Part shown: positions 28,328-41,700 of the stretch, one piece after another
How positions within the stretch are numbered: position 1 is the first letter of the stretch
How the letters are laid out: each line of letters begins with the position of its first letter
NCBI GenBank assembly: GCA_903813345.2
Contig: CAIIXF020000005.1
Span: forward strand, 1,178,001-1,242,000
Length of the DNA stretch: 64,000 bases
Direction: 5' to 3'
Source: Owenia fusiformis
Taxonomy: Eukaryota > Annelida > Polychaeta > Sabellida > Oweniidae
Program-made: the position numbers and the translations under genes
The notes under the pieces: generated by a model
Database searches by the model: none
What the model saw: the letters and a program-made list of their open reading frames with translations, nothing else
Told to the model about the DNA's origin: nothing

Positions 28328-31220
28328 ATGCTCCTAACAACTATGCTTAAATTGGAGGGAAAATTGTGTGGTTCTCATGCTGACTCGGTTCTTTGTGTAT
28401 CGGGGAGCAGGGATGAGGCCAAAGTTGCTAGTGGCGGAGAGAATGGAGAATTGACCTTGTGGGATTTGGCAACTCAGTCCACCATTGGCAAATGTAGTGG
28501 GATTCCAGGTAAGGTTTTTTTATTATTGTTTATAAGGTTTCATTACAAATAAATTTTCAAAATTCACAATCATAAAATGGTGTCACATATTTTCCAAAAT
28601 TGGGGGTAAAATACATTTTTTTAAAGTTATTTTCTTCCTTAGATAAAGCAGATTGTAAAGTGAACTTGGTATTGAGATTGGTAGACAAGACAGTGAGATT
28701 ATAATCAAAATTTTCTACAAGTTTTCAGAAGTTCAAATCTGACTTTAGATTTGAGATTTGACCTCCATAAACCTTCTCTAGGTAAAAAAAAGTCAAAAGG
28801 GTCAAAAAGTAGCTTTAAAAAATTTAATTTAAATTAAAAATTTTAATGTATTTCTATTCATATTGTCTAAAATTGCTGCTAATGTTTTTTATAAAACTTT
28901 GGCATTCAATTGCATGTCTATTATTGTTAACTAAAGGAATCAATTTATGTTAACATATTGTTATGGTCTCCATTTTTTGTGACAACGGATGGCAGTTGGC
29001 GATCGGCGTCTGTAACATTTTCTTACAACTTCCAATATCTTGACAAATTTTTTTCAAAATCATCTACAAGTTCTCAAAAGTTCAAATCTGAATATAGATT
29101 TGACCTTCAATGACATTTTCAAGGTCAAAAAGGTCTTTTTTCAACTTCCTTCAAATTGACCAATATTTTTTTTCAAAATCATCTTCAAGTTCTCAGAAGT
29201 TCAAATCTGACTTTATATTTCACCACCAATGATCTTCTCAGGGTCAAAAAACTTCCATTTTTTTCAAAATAATCTACAGAGTTCTCAAAAATTCAAATCT
29301 GACTTAAGTTTGAACTATTGATATTGTGAGCAACTAGGTGGTGACATTTTGTCATGTTAAAGCCTTGTTTCAACTTGCTTCAAATTGACCATTTTTTTCA
29401 AAATCATCAAGAAGTTCTCAAAAGTTCAAATCTGACTATAGATTTAACCTTCAATGACATTCTCAAGGTCAAAAAATATTTGACCTTCAATGACCTTCTC
29501 AGGGTCAAAAAAAGGTCTTTTTGACCCTGACTTAAGATTTGACATAAATGATGATTGAACTAATAATATTGTGAGCAACTAGTTGGTGACTGCCTTGTCT
29601 AGTCCTTTATGATAATGAGATCGATATAGAAAGCAACATAGAAGTACTATGAAAAAATGCATTAGTCGACTCACTGTGTTGGTCAATAGATTAGACTATG
29701 AGGGGACGTCAATCAATTTGATGTGGTGAAAACCCTTACTATACCATTTAGGAAGGACAAGAGCACCTAGTCAGTAATTGCTTTCTGTTTATAATTTGTT
29801 TCAGGTGAGAATGATGTGAACAGTGTCCTGTGGGCCAAGGATTCCAGTAGCTTGCTATATGCATCATCTGGCAATGTGATATACCAGTATGACACTAGAG
29901 ATCTCTCTACTCCCGCATCACAATTACAGGTAACTTATCTCCCTCCATCTCTCATTTCGAAGGCATGAGGATTATAACTTTTTACTTCATGACTACCTTG
30001 ATCATTTCCACACCTTTCTGCTCAGTTTTGGTTTTCAGAACATGTAGTCTTAATTTGTGGAATATCAACAATTTTTAAATGGTTATTCCATGATCGCTAC
30101 ATGCTCTCTGATTTGTTACCTGAAAAGTAATTGGCCAGTCATTGACCTACAGGTCATTTGGCAGTAAAATTGAACTTTTAGATAAGAAGTTGTCAAATAA
30201 TACATTTTTATGTCAAACAAGTTGATTATTTCAGCATACGAGTATATCAGAAAACAACATGAGAACTTGACCATAATTCTTAGGTAACATGTGTTTTTAC
30301 AGTATTCTCCCAATTTTCGGATTTCTACCCAAAACATTGAATTAATTAAATATTTAAATTATTTCCAGGTCAATGAAGAAGAGATCAACCAGATCGACAT
30401 AAATGCAGCGGGAAATCATCTGGCGTCATGTGACGATTCAGGTCAAGTGAAGATCGTTGATTTACAAGGCCAACGCGTCCTTAAAACATTGAGGAAACAC
30501 TCAAATATCTGTGCCGCTGTTAAGTTTAGTACTCACAATGCTGCCCATGTACTCACAGGTGGGTACGATAATTATATGGTGCTATGGGATTACATGCGCC
30601 TGAAACAGCTTTCACTACAAAATATGCAGGATTATAAAGCAGTGCAGAACCCGAATGCTAGCTACATGATTAACCCACCATTCGTCCACTCTATCGCCAC
30701 AGTTAATGCAGAGAAGATTAACATTGTGGCCAATGGATGTGAAAACGGAACAATTCAGCTGTTTGAATCTAGAAACAGAGGAATAGAACATTTAATCACT
30801 ATTCAAGGTCATACACAGGGTGTGTCGCAAGTGCTATTTATGGAACACCCAGAGTCGGGGCAGCCACCATTTTTATGTAGCGGTGGAAATGATTCAACAA
30901 TCCATCTCTGGGACGTACACGATATTTGTACATTAGAGGCAGAAAAACATCATATGGAGGCAAAAAAATCAAGACGTGCTAAACCCAGAGTTAAATCTCA
31001 TAGAAAAACGTCTGCCCCAAAGTCTGCAGATGTGGCGTCTCATGAACCACTAGAAGAAACTGAAGATGAAACCAAGGAGGCAGTTTGTACTGCTTCATAT
31101 TCTCAAAATCATGGACATAAAGTGAACTGGATGGATTCCATTAGACTTGGTGATCAGACCCATCTTTTGGTAGCTGATGAAACTAATGTGATTACATTTT
31201 ATAAATCATGCGTTGCCTAA
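28328..31220 (+). CDS. WDR53: WD repeat-containing protein 53
   Basis: Three coding exons, 28328-28508, 29805-29929 and 30369-31220, join in phase for about 385 residues (human 358). Recognisable WDR53 text includes GGENGELTLWDLA in blade 1, VNEEEINQIDINAAGNHLAS, CDDSGQVKIVDLQGQ and LRKHSNICAAVKF, GYDNYMVLWDY, GHTQGVSQVLF, SGGNDSTIHLWDV and the tail HGHKVNWMDSIRLGDQTHLL. It forms a seven-bladed WD40 propeller. The human protein has been described as a DDB1-CUL4-associated substrate receptor candidate. A basic KKSRRAKPRVKSHRK stretch follows the last blade. The first ATG after the acceptor at 28320 is 28328; 28343 would give an N terminus closer to human. It pairs head to head with IDNK. Confidence 0.93.
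28700..29590. repeat. Degenerate tandem repeat in WDR53 intron 1
   Basis: At least five diverged copies of a ~100-130-bp phrase containing AAGTTCTCAAAAGTTCAAAT, TCTGACTATAGATTTGACCT and CTCAAGGTCAAAAA. Related GACCTTTGACCTTG phrases in the other orientation occur near 31735-31960. It is non-coding. Confidence 0.75.
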
Positions 31221-31239
31221 TGCTAATGCATTTTACACT

Positions 31240-31245
31240 AATAAA
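31240..31245 (+). terminator. Poly(A) signal of WDR53
   Basis: AATAAA 20 bp after the WDR53 stop codon, followed by an AT-rich stretch. It is the nearest canonical signal and implies a very short 3' untranslated region. Confidence 0.65.
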
Positions 31246-32799
31246 AAATAATTTGTATATTGATAATATTGTATATGTATTGTAAATAATGACACATAGA
31301 AAAGTTGAACTCTTATTCAATGTGTAGACATCTAGTATGGAGGAAGTGTCTTTTCAAGGTTTTTAAAGGGAATAGAAGGATTAGAAGTGAGCTGAGAGTA
31401 AGTTTTGACAGAATTGTCATATTTTACTTTATTCTTTTAAAGACATCCTCTTTATTTTCTGCTTCTTAAATCTTCAATAACTTTCAAATCCTTTTTTATG
31501 AGATATCTTAAATTTTACATTCTGAAAAATTGAGCCTTGGGACTCCCAATTCCTTGAAGGTGTGACAATCCAAAAATTTGCATGAGATGTGCCGGCATCC
31601 AGTGTTCATTTTAGGAAACAATGCCTGAAATAGAAAGTCAATTGTGGATATGTGTAAAATCTTTAGAGAAATACATATTCTGACTTTCAACCTAAAATAT
31701 TGATGTGTAGTCCAATTGTGACTTAGTTTGATGATCTCGACCTTTGACCTTGCAAATTTTACTCTTTTAGACCTCAGTTGGTCTTTTGTTATTAAATACA
31801 CCTACATTTGAATCCCAAAAAATAGGCCTAAACTTTTTTTACTTTTCAAAGTTACTGCAGGTCAACCAAAGGTCAGATCTCAATTCTAAGGTCAGATTTG
31901 AAATCTTTGTAGATGATGGTTAGAAAAAATTTGGTCAATTCGAAACAATTTGAAAAATGCCATATGTTTACTGTTTTTTGTGTTATATCATATTTTCAAC
32001 TTTATTTCCTAGAGCCTCATTTCAAGTTGAAATCCATATTCTGTAGTATCAAAATATGAATAGCATAAACATAATTTCATGTAAGAAAATGCAAACCATT
32101 GAAATTCATAGAAAAGTTTTATTTATGATAGACTTGGGGTCATAACTATGAAAAGCCTATATCAGGTGAGGTCAGGTTAAACTTAAAATGTTAAAATGAA
32201 ATGCCATATAGGTCACAAATTTTTTAACGCAAATTAGAGTAAATAGCTATTAATTTAAAAGTTAAAAAATCAGGAATTAAGTTTCCATGTCTACACTGTG
32301 TAGTAATGCAAGAAAATTTTAAGATTTCACTCAAATTTTAGAGAGAAGTGTTGAGAAATGACCAAGACTTAATGACAATTTAAGCAAGGGAGTTTTAGTC
32401 ACTTTGCTGTTTTATACCCTTTTGCATTTTATGTCTAGTTCTTTTTTACCCGTTAGTAAAGAGCTAAGCCAGGATCTAAAAGGTAAGAACAAGTTATATG
32501 TTTTATTTGAAAGTTTTGCATTTTGATGAAATCAAGTATTAGCTTGATTTTAGTACTGGTATGTATTTTCATGGACTTGAAAGCCCATGGTATTTCTTAT
32601 TCATGTTGAAAAGAAGGGTACTTGTTATTTGAACTTTTTATTTCAGTAGATTTCAAATCAATTATTAGTTTTCATGTCACCATTAAAAAATGGTGATATA
32701 CATGTATATGTATTGGTACAGTCACCATTTCTTTTGTAACTGGTATAACTACTATCTATAGTAGCAGAGAATTTTATTTTCTGTTTGACAGGTATCACT
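31246..32799. other. WDR53 to receptor-like gene spacer
   Basis: About 1.5 kb. It contains relatives of the WDR53 intron repeat (31735-31960) and the promoter and probable 5' untranslated exon of the downstream gene, whose coding exon starts after an acceptor at 32791. No other gene recognised. Confidence 0.45.
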
Positions 32800-35700
32800 A
32801 TGTGGATAAAAGAGCTCAGATGTCTGTTGGTTCTTCTTGCTTTGGTCAGGGCTGACCCAAATTATGATACAAAACATGCAGTCATAGATGGCGACTTATA
32901 CATTGTAGCGGTATTTGGCCTACGCTTGAAAGGATGCACAGACATACGAACCAATTCTGGTTACCAATACATCGATTCTGTTGTCCTTGCCCTTAAAGAA
33001 ATTAACAAGCAAAAGGATCAGTTTCGAGATCTTGGCGTCAAGATTGGTGCCATTATTCTTGACGACTGCAAAGATGGGTCCCGTGGTGTTCAGATGGTTA
33101 AAGATATTTATGATGGGAATTGGGTCATCCGAGATAACACAAATGCTGCTATCAACGTTTCTTCAATAATTGGGTTTGTGGGCTCTTCAAACAGCGATAA
33201 AACGATTCAGCTTGCCAATTATTTGAAAACAAAACAAGCAGCTTTGGTGGCCCCATTTGCCTCCAGCCCTCAGTTGAGCGACAGGACAAGATTCCCATAT
33301 TTTGTCAGAACCATTCCATCTGATGATAAGCAGGTCAGTGAGTATGATATATATTTTAACAAAACTATAGTTCATATATCATAATTGTATTTGTTTTATT
33401 AACCTATAATCACGTTTTCTTTCCAACACCAATTTTCTTCTGTATCTAATTTTCATGTTACCTTACATTTTTGTAGCCTGACTCATAACATGTTATTGTG
33501 TAAACCCATTTGTGAACCCTTAACCTCTTGAATCCCAGGCTCTAAAATCATCATCATCATTTTACTACATACCAATACAACTTTAGATGCTCAACTTAGT
33601 AAAATTAGATGGCAGAGATCATGTCAACACGTTTAAAACAATTTTTGTGTAAATTGGATAATACTTGTTCAGATAAGAGCAATTTTAGTGAAAAAGTTTG
33701 TGACACTCTGGGTTTCAAAGTCATTTCCGAGGTGAGAAATCTCATCACTCCAGGTAGTCAAGAGCTGAAATATGTTATGTCTATAACATTATTATTGAAT
33801 ATGAAAAATATCCAATTAATGTTTTTTCACTTTGTTCAGTGATAGCCAAGATTTATTCATAAATGAATGGACCCGGGTGTGACTACTGTGGGGTTTAGTA
33901 AGACTACGCCTGAACCAGTCTTCCAAGTTATGTATTTTCAGGGCCACGCCATTTCAGCCATGTTGATTAAAGTAGGCTGGTTAAATGTACAAGTTGTCAT
34001 TGAAGAAGGTTCTACGTATGCGAGTGACTTGGCACAAAAATTCAAAGAAGCTTTTGTGAATGAAGATCAAATGCGTTGCATTACTGCAACTTACCATCTA
34101 CAGGTTAGTAAAGAAACTTTCGTCATCTTTTATTTATTATGTCACCACCAGGGAGTTTCAGTAACATGTTACTATGGTTAAACGTGTCAGATTAAATTGA
34201 GTTCTACTCTGAACATTTGTATACAGGAAAATGCACTATTAGATACCTTGTTTATACTCTTGGTAACATATTTTCCTTATATCACTGATTTCCATCTAGT
34301 TATAAGAAAGGACCTCTTGTAATTCTGTTAGGTTAAACATTTTGCAAGTGGATCCAAGGGACCAAGTGGGCGAGTTAATTATTTTGCAGGGGTGGCATGA
34401 TACACACATTTCAATTTTGTATATAGTGAATTCCAAGCGATTGATTTCAGTACAGTAAAACTGTCATAATGAACACCTCTTTAGTGAAGATCTGTGCCCA
34501 GTGAACACATGAGTCTACTCTATTGAATACCTGTGTGTAAGCGAACACTAATTCCCAGCCAGTGATTTCAGTAACTTTTAGTGGGGATTGTACCTACAGT
34601 TAAACCTGTCTAATCCGAGGGACCAGCTAAAAGCTTTCGGATTAGGAGGTGTTCACATTTTGAGGTTTTGCATTTGCAAGATGATGGATTTTGAAGAAAT
34701 AGGAACAAATTCTCAATAAATCATATTTATAGTTCTTTTGACTACATAGCTTTATGGCTTTACAGTGACATGAAAATCCGATTCAAATGAATTTAGTCAT
34801 CCTAGAAAGCCCCACCATGAGTGAGATCATTCAAGGTTTTTTCAAATATTTGAGCAATTTTGTATGGAACATGTGATATTTTATGAAAAGTGTTCAGATT
34901 AGATAGGTTAATTTTTCAAACATGACTGTTCACTGTTCAAATTGGGAGGTGTTCACATTTCAAGTCAATGGGAGGAAAAACGGGACCAAAAAATGTTCAA
35001 ATTGGGAGGTGTTAGGATTAGCCAAGTGTTCAGATATACAGGTTTTACTGTACTACAATTGTTTCCAATCTTTTGGAGGAAAGTTTACATCATTCCAGAG
35101 AAATGACAGGTGACACACTGCCATGGGAACTGGTCATATCAGATGTTCCCACGCTTTACGTCCAGAGGAGGTCATTTCCCAGGATTATAGATGAACCCTC
35201 GGCCAATCAATGATATAGTTTATATAGAGAAGTATGACTGTATGAATTCTGGGATATTCCTGTTTTGTTGAGACAGATGAGAATAAAATTAACCCTTTGC
35301 AAAATTGATCAAAACTGTCTCCAATCATCCAATACTGCTAATGAAACCCCTGAATATTCTGATAAAATGGCCAATAATTTACATTTGATTGGTCCATATT
35401 AGTCGGAATTTAATATCTTAAAACGCCGCAGAACGCTTTAAATACAATCTCATGAATTTTCTTGGAGGAGAAAAGCCCCCCTCCCTCCCAAACCCGTCAA
35501 AGCTCGTTCTCTTCACATTTAAAACTATAATTTGTCAATGTTTTTTCAACAAAGGATTGGTATCGATATGGTGAATTGAATTCAACAATATTTTTCTCTT
35601 AAACCAATTATTGAAAACATTCTTTAAAAAACAGTTCTTTATGTAATGTTGACTGATTGACAACAATTTAATGCGAAAATTATTTATATATATTTTATAT

Positions 35701-38700
35701 AACTGTTTTTGTTAACATTTTTTAGTTTTTAGTGGAATTGTTTTTTGTTCCTTTCTACCAATTCTTGAACCTTTTTGGAACAAAATAGCATATACAACAT
35801 TTTCTTAGACATCTCAATATTATAGTTATACAAAGGAAATTTTGGTTGATTTAACAAAAGGTATTCAAAAAATAAAAAACCCAAAATAGATAAAAATTAA
35901 AATCAACCAAACTTTCCTTTGTATAATTACAATATTGAGAGACCTAAGCACGTTGTGTTTATGTCATTTTGTTCCAATAAGGTGTGGATAGATGTTTCCT
36001 TCTGATCATATGATGCCAAGAACAAAAGAAGTGCCTGATGTGTTTTCTAAATCAATAAAGAGAAAAGTATATTTTTTTACCAAATCGATACTAATCCTTT
36101 GCAGAATAATTCTTTTTTTTGTAGGTGGGTGAGATCACCCAACTGGCTTCACCAATGTTATTGGTTATTTTTACATATAATAATGCATCACGCATAATGC
36201 TACACATTAGAAAAAATACTACTTTTCCCTAAACAGCAAGAAACAAGAATGTCTATTTTAAAACAGCCCAGTAATACATTTAACAGGTCCCTCATTGAAA
36301 AAATCTGTGATCCGGTATCCATGCATTCTAATCTGGTTTTTATTGAATTCGCTTCTGATTTGGGAATTCACAGATCTGATATTTATTGACTACTAAACTT
36401 TTAGTAGGTTTTCTTTAATAAGGCAATGTGAGTATGTGGAAATTGATATGTGTATATCCTGCCACCCCTGCAAAATTATGGACTTGCCAACTTGGTCTCT
36501 TGGATCCACTTGTAAAATATATATAACCTTAAATTAACATCTATTGCGCATCAAACAGAACAACACTTTAAGTGCCCAAGAGATAATCAAGGCCATCATA
36601 AGCAGCACCTCAAAAACAGATGTGGTCGTTGTAATTGGACGTCAAAACTACATCAAGAGTTTACTTCAAGCCAAGAAAAACCATCCTGAAGCCAAGCGTA
36701 AGTACATGAACAGAGTAACACAAATAATGCAACCCTCCACTTTTTTGAGATTTAAAAAAAATTATTCATAAAATTTATTTTGACAGATAATACTTAATCA
36801 CTTATAGCAGCTTTGCTTAAAGCATTGTAAGCCACCTGAATTCTTGAATTTCAACGGAGGGTGCCATTTTTGTGTTACCCTGTATATAATTTCATCCTTA
36901 GGTTTTCTGGAAGCGAACAGAAATACAGAGTAAACCAATATATAGTATATATATAGTAGAGGTGTTCCACTTTTCAGAGGTGTTCTTTTATACAGAGGTC
37001 TTCCTCTTTACAGAGGTGTTCCACTTAAAGAAGTGTTCTATTTTACAGAGGTGTTCCACTTTACAGAGGTGTTCTATTTTACAGAGATGTTCTAGTTTAC
37101 AGAGGTCTTCTACTTTACAGAGATGTTCTAGTTTACAGAGGTCTTCTACTTTACAGAGATGTTCTAGTTTACAGAGGTGCTCTACTTTACAGAGATCTTC
37201 TATTTTACAGAGATGTTCTAGTTTACAGAGGTGCTCTACTTTACAGAGGTCTTCTATTTTACAAAGATGTTCTAGTTTACAGAGGTTATTTTACAGAGAT
37301 GTTCTAGTTTACAGAGGGCTTCTACTTTACAGAGGTGTTCTACTTTACAGAGTGTTATGTTTACAGAGGTCTTCTACTTTACAGAGATGTTCTAGCTTAC
37401 AGAGATGTTCTAGTTTACAGAGGTCTTCTACTTTACAGAGATGTTCTAGTTTACAGAGGTGCTCTACTTTACAGAGGTCTTCTATTTTACAGAGATGTTC
37501 TAGTTTACAGAGGTGCTCTACTTTACAGAGTGTTCTAGTTTACAGAGGTGTTCTACTTTACAGAGATGTTCTAGTTTACAGAGGTGCTCTACTTTACAGA
37601 GATGCTCTAGTTTACAGAGGTCTTCTACTTTACAGGGTGCTCTAGTTTTCAGAGGATTTCAACTTTTCAGAGGTGTTCTACTTTACAGAGGTCTTCCTCT
37701 TTACAGAGGTGTTCCACTTAAAGAAGTGTTCTATTCTACAGAGGCGTTCCACTTTACAGAGGTGTTCTACTTTACAGAGATGTTCTAGTTTACAGAGGTC
37801 TTCTACTTTACAGAGTGTTCTAGTTTACAGAGGTCTTCTACTTTACAGAGTGCTCTAGTTTACAGAGGTGTTCCAATTTACAGAGGTGTTCTATTTTACA
37901 GAGATGTTCTAGTTTACAGAGGTCTTCTACTTTACAGAGGTGTTCCACTTTACAGAGGTGTTCTATTTTACAGAGATGTTCTAGTTTACAGAGGTCTTCT
38001 ACTTTACAGAGTGTTCTAGTTTACAGAGGTGTTCTATTTTACAGAGATGTTCTAGTTTACAGAGATGTTCTAGTTAACAGAGGTCTTCTACTTTACAGAG
38101 GTGTTCTACTTTACAGAGTGTTCTAGTTTACAGAGGTCTTCTACTTTACAGAGATGTTCTAGTTTACAGAGATGTTCTAGTTTACAGAGGTCTTCTACTT
38201 TACAGAGTGTTCTAGTTTACAGAGGTGCTCTACTTTACAGAGTGTTCTAGTTTACAGAGGTCTTCTACTTTACAGAGTGTTCTAGTTTACAGAGGTGTTC
38301 CACTTTACAGAGGTGTTCTATTTTACAGAGATGTTCTAGTTTACAGAGGTCTTCTACTTTGCAGAGGTGTTCTACTTTACAGAGTGTTATGTTTAGAGAG
38401 GTCTTCTACTTTACAGAGATGTTCTAGCTTACAGAGATGTTCTTGTTTACAGAGGTCTTCTACTTTACAGAGTGTTCTAGTTTACAGAGGTGTTCTACTT
38501 TACAGAGTGTTCTAGTTTACAGAGGTGTTCTATTTTACAGAGATGTTCTAGTTTACAGAGGTCTTCTACTTTACAGAGTGTTCTAGTTTACAGAGGTCTT
38601 CTACTTTACAGAGTGTTCTAGTTTACAGAGGTGTTCTATTTTACAGAGATGTTCTAGTTTACAGAGGTCTTCTACTTTACAGAGGTGTTCTACTTTACAG

Positions 38701-41700
38701 AGTGTTATGTTTACAGAGGTCTTCTACTTTACAGAGATGTTCTAGCTTACAGAGATGTTCTAGTTTACAGAGGTCTTCTACTTTACAGAGTGTTCTAGTT
38801 TACAGAGGTGCTCTACTTTACAGAGTGTTCTAGTTTACAGAGGTGTTCCACTTTACAGAGTGTTCTAGTTTACAGAGGTCTTCTACTTTACAGAGTGTTC
38901 TAGTTTACAGAGGTGTTCCACTTTACAGAGGTGTTCTATTTTACAGAGATGTTCTAGTTTACAGAGGTCTTCTACTTTGCAGAGGTGTTCTACTTTACAG
39001 AGTGTTATGTTTACAGAGGTCTTCTACTTTACAGAGATGTTCTAGCTTACAGAGATGTTCTTGTTTACAGAGGTCTTCTACTTTACAGAGTGTTCTAGTT
39101 TACAGAGGTGTTCTACTTTACAGAGTGTTCTAGTTTACAGAGGTGTTCTATTTTACAGAGATGTTCTAGTTTACAGAGGTCTTCTACTTTACAGAGTGTT
39201 CTAGTTTACAGAGGTCTTCTACTTTACAGAGTGTTCTAGTTTACAGAGGTGTTCTATTTTACAGAGATGTTCTAGTTTACAGAGGTCTTCTACTTTACAG
39301 AGGTGTTCTACTTTACAGAGTGTTATGTTTACAGAGGTCTTCTACTTTACAGAGATGTTCTAGCTTACAGAGTGTTCTAGTTTACAGAGGTGCTCTACTT
39401 TACAGAGTGTTCTAGTTTACAGAGGTGTTCCACTTTACAGCAGTGTTGTACTTTACTTTATTTACTTAACACTTTTAGCTATAGGTTCATTCTAAAAAAT
39501 GATTATGAAATACGTATGTTTCTTTAATTTAAAATTAGTTGCATTTTTTATTCTTATTATAAAAGTGATTTTGTAAGAATTAAAATAGAATATTCTTTAA
39601 GAATGTGTTCTTACTTTTGAGTCTTTTTATGGAAGGTTATTGTGGTATGTTGAATATATTAATTTAGAGTCTTAACTTGATTAGTATCAGAAAGGCGGAT
39701 TTTGATTGAAAGAGGGTGGCAAAATTGCAAACAACAGGGAGCTTTGACCTACCAATGTCTTGTGGACCATGTCATATAAATCTTATTCCAACAAAAGATC
39801 AGATGTTTAAAATGTGATATCAAAAATATTCTCAAATTGAAATATTTTTGGGAAAGTACTACCTACTAAATCTGATTTATTATATTCATTCAAGCATGAA
39901 AAAGTATGTAACCAAGGTCTAAACTCCCCTTCTTTCTGATAAACCCTTTTTATCCCATCGAACGAAGTTAGGATGGATATAGGGAGCACCTCCGTCCATC
40001 CGTCCGTCTATCCGTCCGTCCGTCCGTCCGGGCAATAACTCAAATACCTTTGGCTTGATTTTGTTCATATTTTGTACACATATACCCAATGGGGGTAGAA
40101 GTTCTGCTCAAAAATTGATTTTAAAAATGGCCGCTCATTTAAAAATGGCGGTCATTTTAGTGCCGATTTTACAGTAATTTAGAATTCTGCATATAAAACT
40201 GTTACAGCAATATGTTTTAAATGTAAAAATGTTATATAGGACATTGATTAAGCTAGAAATGTAAATAAAGAAGAAATACATGGCAGCCATCTTGAAAAAT
40301 GGCTGCCTTTGCACACCATTTTAAGATTTTTGCTCTAACTTGAAAAGTAGTGGAGCAATTTTGTTCATATTTGGTATGTGAATACTTTAAGTATGGCACA
40401 ATGTCTTATAACATTTTGGGTAGTATGCTGCCATTTTGAAAAATGGCCGCAATTTTTACGTGACTGTAACTCAAAAAGTAGTGAAGCGATTTTGTTCATA
40501 TTTGGTATGTGAATACTTTAAGCATGGCACAATGTCTAATGACATTTTGGGTAGTAGGCGGCCATTTTGAAAAATGGCCACCATTTTTACGTGTGCTATT
40601 TTACATTTTTTAGTACAACTCAAAAAGTAGTGGAGTGATTTTGTTCATATTTCACATGTAAATACTATAAGCATGGCACACTGTCTAATGACACTTTGGG
40701 TAGTAGTCGGCCATTGGCAATTTTTACGTTTTTTACTATAACTTGAAAAGTAGTGGAGCGATTTTGTTCATATTTGATATGTAAATACTAATGGTCGCAA
40801 GCCTTGTGCACTGTCTCTTCGATATACTTCGATAGTAGGTGGCCATTTTAAAAAAAGGCTGTCATTTTTACATTTTTTACTATAACTCGAAACGTATTGG
40901 AGGGATTTTGTTCATATTTGATATGTGAATACTTTAAGCATGGCACATTGTCTAATAAAACTTCGGGGAGTAGTCGGTCATTTCAAAAAATGACCACTAT
41001 TTTTATGTGTGTTATTCTACATTTTTTATTATAACTCAAAAAGTAATAGAGCGATTTTGTTCATATTTGATATGTGAATACTCGTAAGGGTTGCAAAAAG
41101 TGGCTACCAGTTACATGTATGTGTGTGCGATTTTTAAAAATCTTATATGTGGCTACTTAAAAGCATATTACTTCTTCTGAAGACAACTTGACTAGTGAGC
41201 AACCATTTTGAAAATGCTGGCCTTTTTTATGTGTGTTATTTTATGATATTTGCTATATATTTGTAAAAATGCAAGCCATTTCTGTTCGATGGGATTCGCT
41301 ACGCTTTGGTGTTGCCGTTGTTCTGGTTTAATGTTGACTGAAGAGTTTTTCTACAGATTATTTGAAATCTTTTTCAGGCTTAGTATTTGTGGGTTCTGAG
41401 ACATGGGCACATGCGGAACATATTGTAGAAGGTGTCGAGGAAGCTGCAATGGGATCAGTGTCTATTGCTATATATGGGGAGGATGTTCAAGCCTTTGATA
41501 AACACTTAGCTAGCCTTAGGTGAGGCACATCTTTCTCATTTTTATGGAGTTTGTGTAAAAAAACAGGTTACTAGGTAAACGGGTAGCCAGGTAAACGGGT
41601 AGCCTACCTTCCTACCAGGGTTAGGAATTTGATTTTTTCATTTCATGCCTCAAAACGCCCAACTGACATCCCAATCAACGTACCAGTGACACAACCAATC

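Noticed and set aside
33609-33842. 77-codon frame between receptor-like exons 1 and 2, with a possible AG/GT-bounded segment 33609-33730
   Set aside because: The segment would be 122 bases between two phase-0 borders and would break the frame; the peptide shows no similarity to the receptor fold.
36962-37858. Long open frames (up to 227 codons) of LQRCS-type peptide
   Set aside because: They run through the 18-bp array; the unit is a multiple of three and contains no stop, so openness carries no coding signal.
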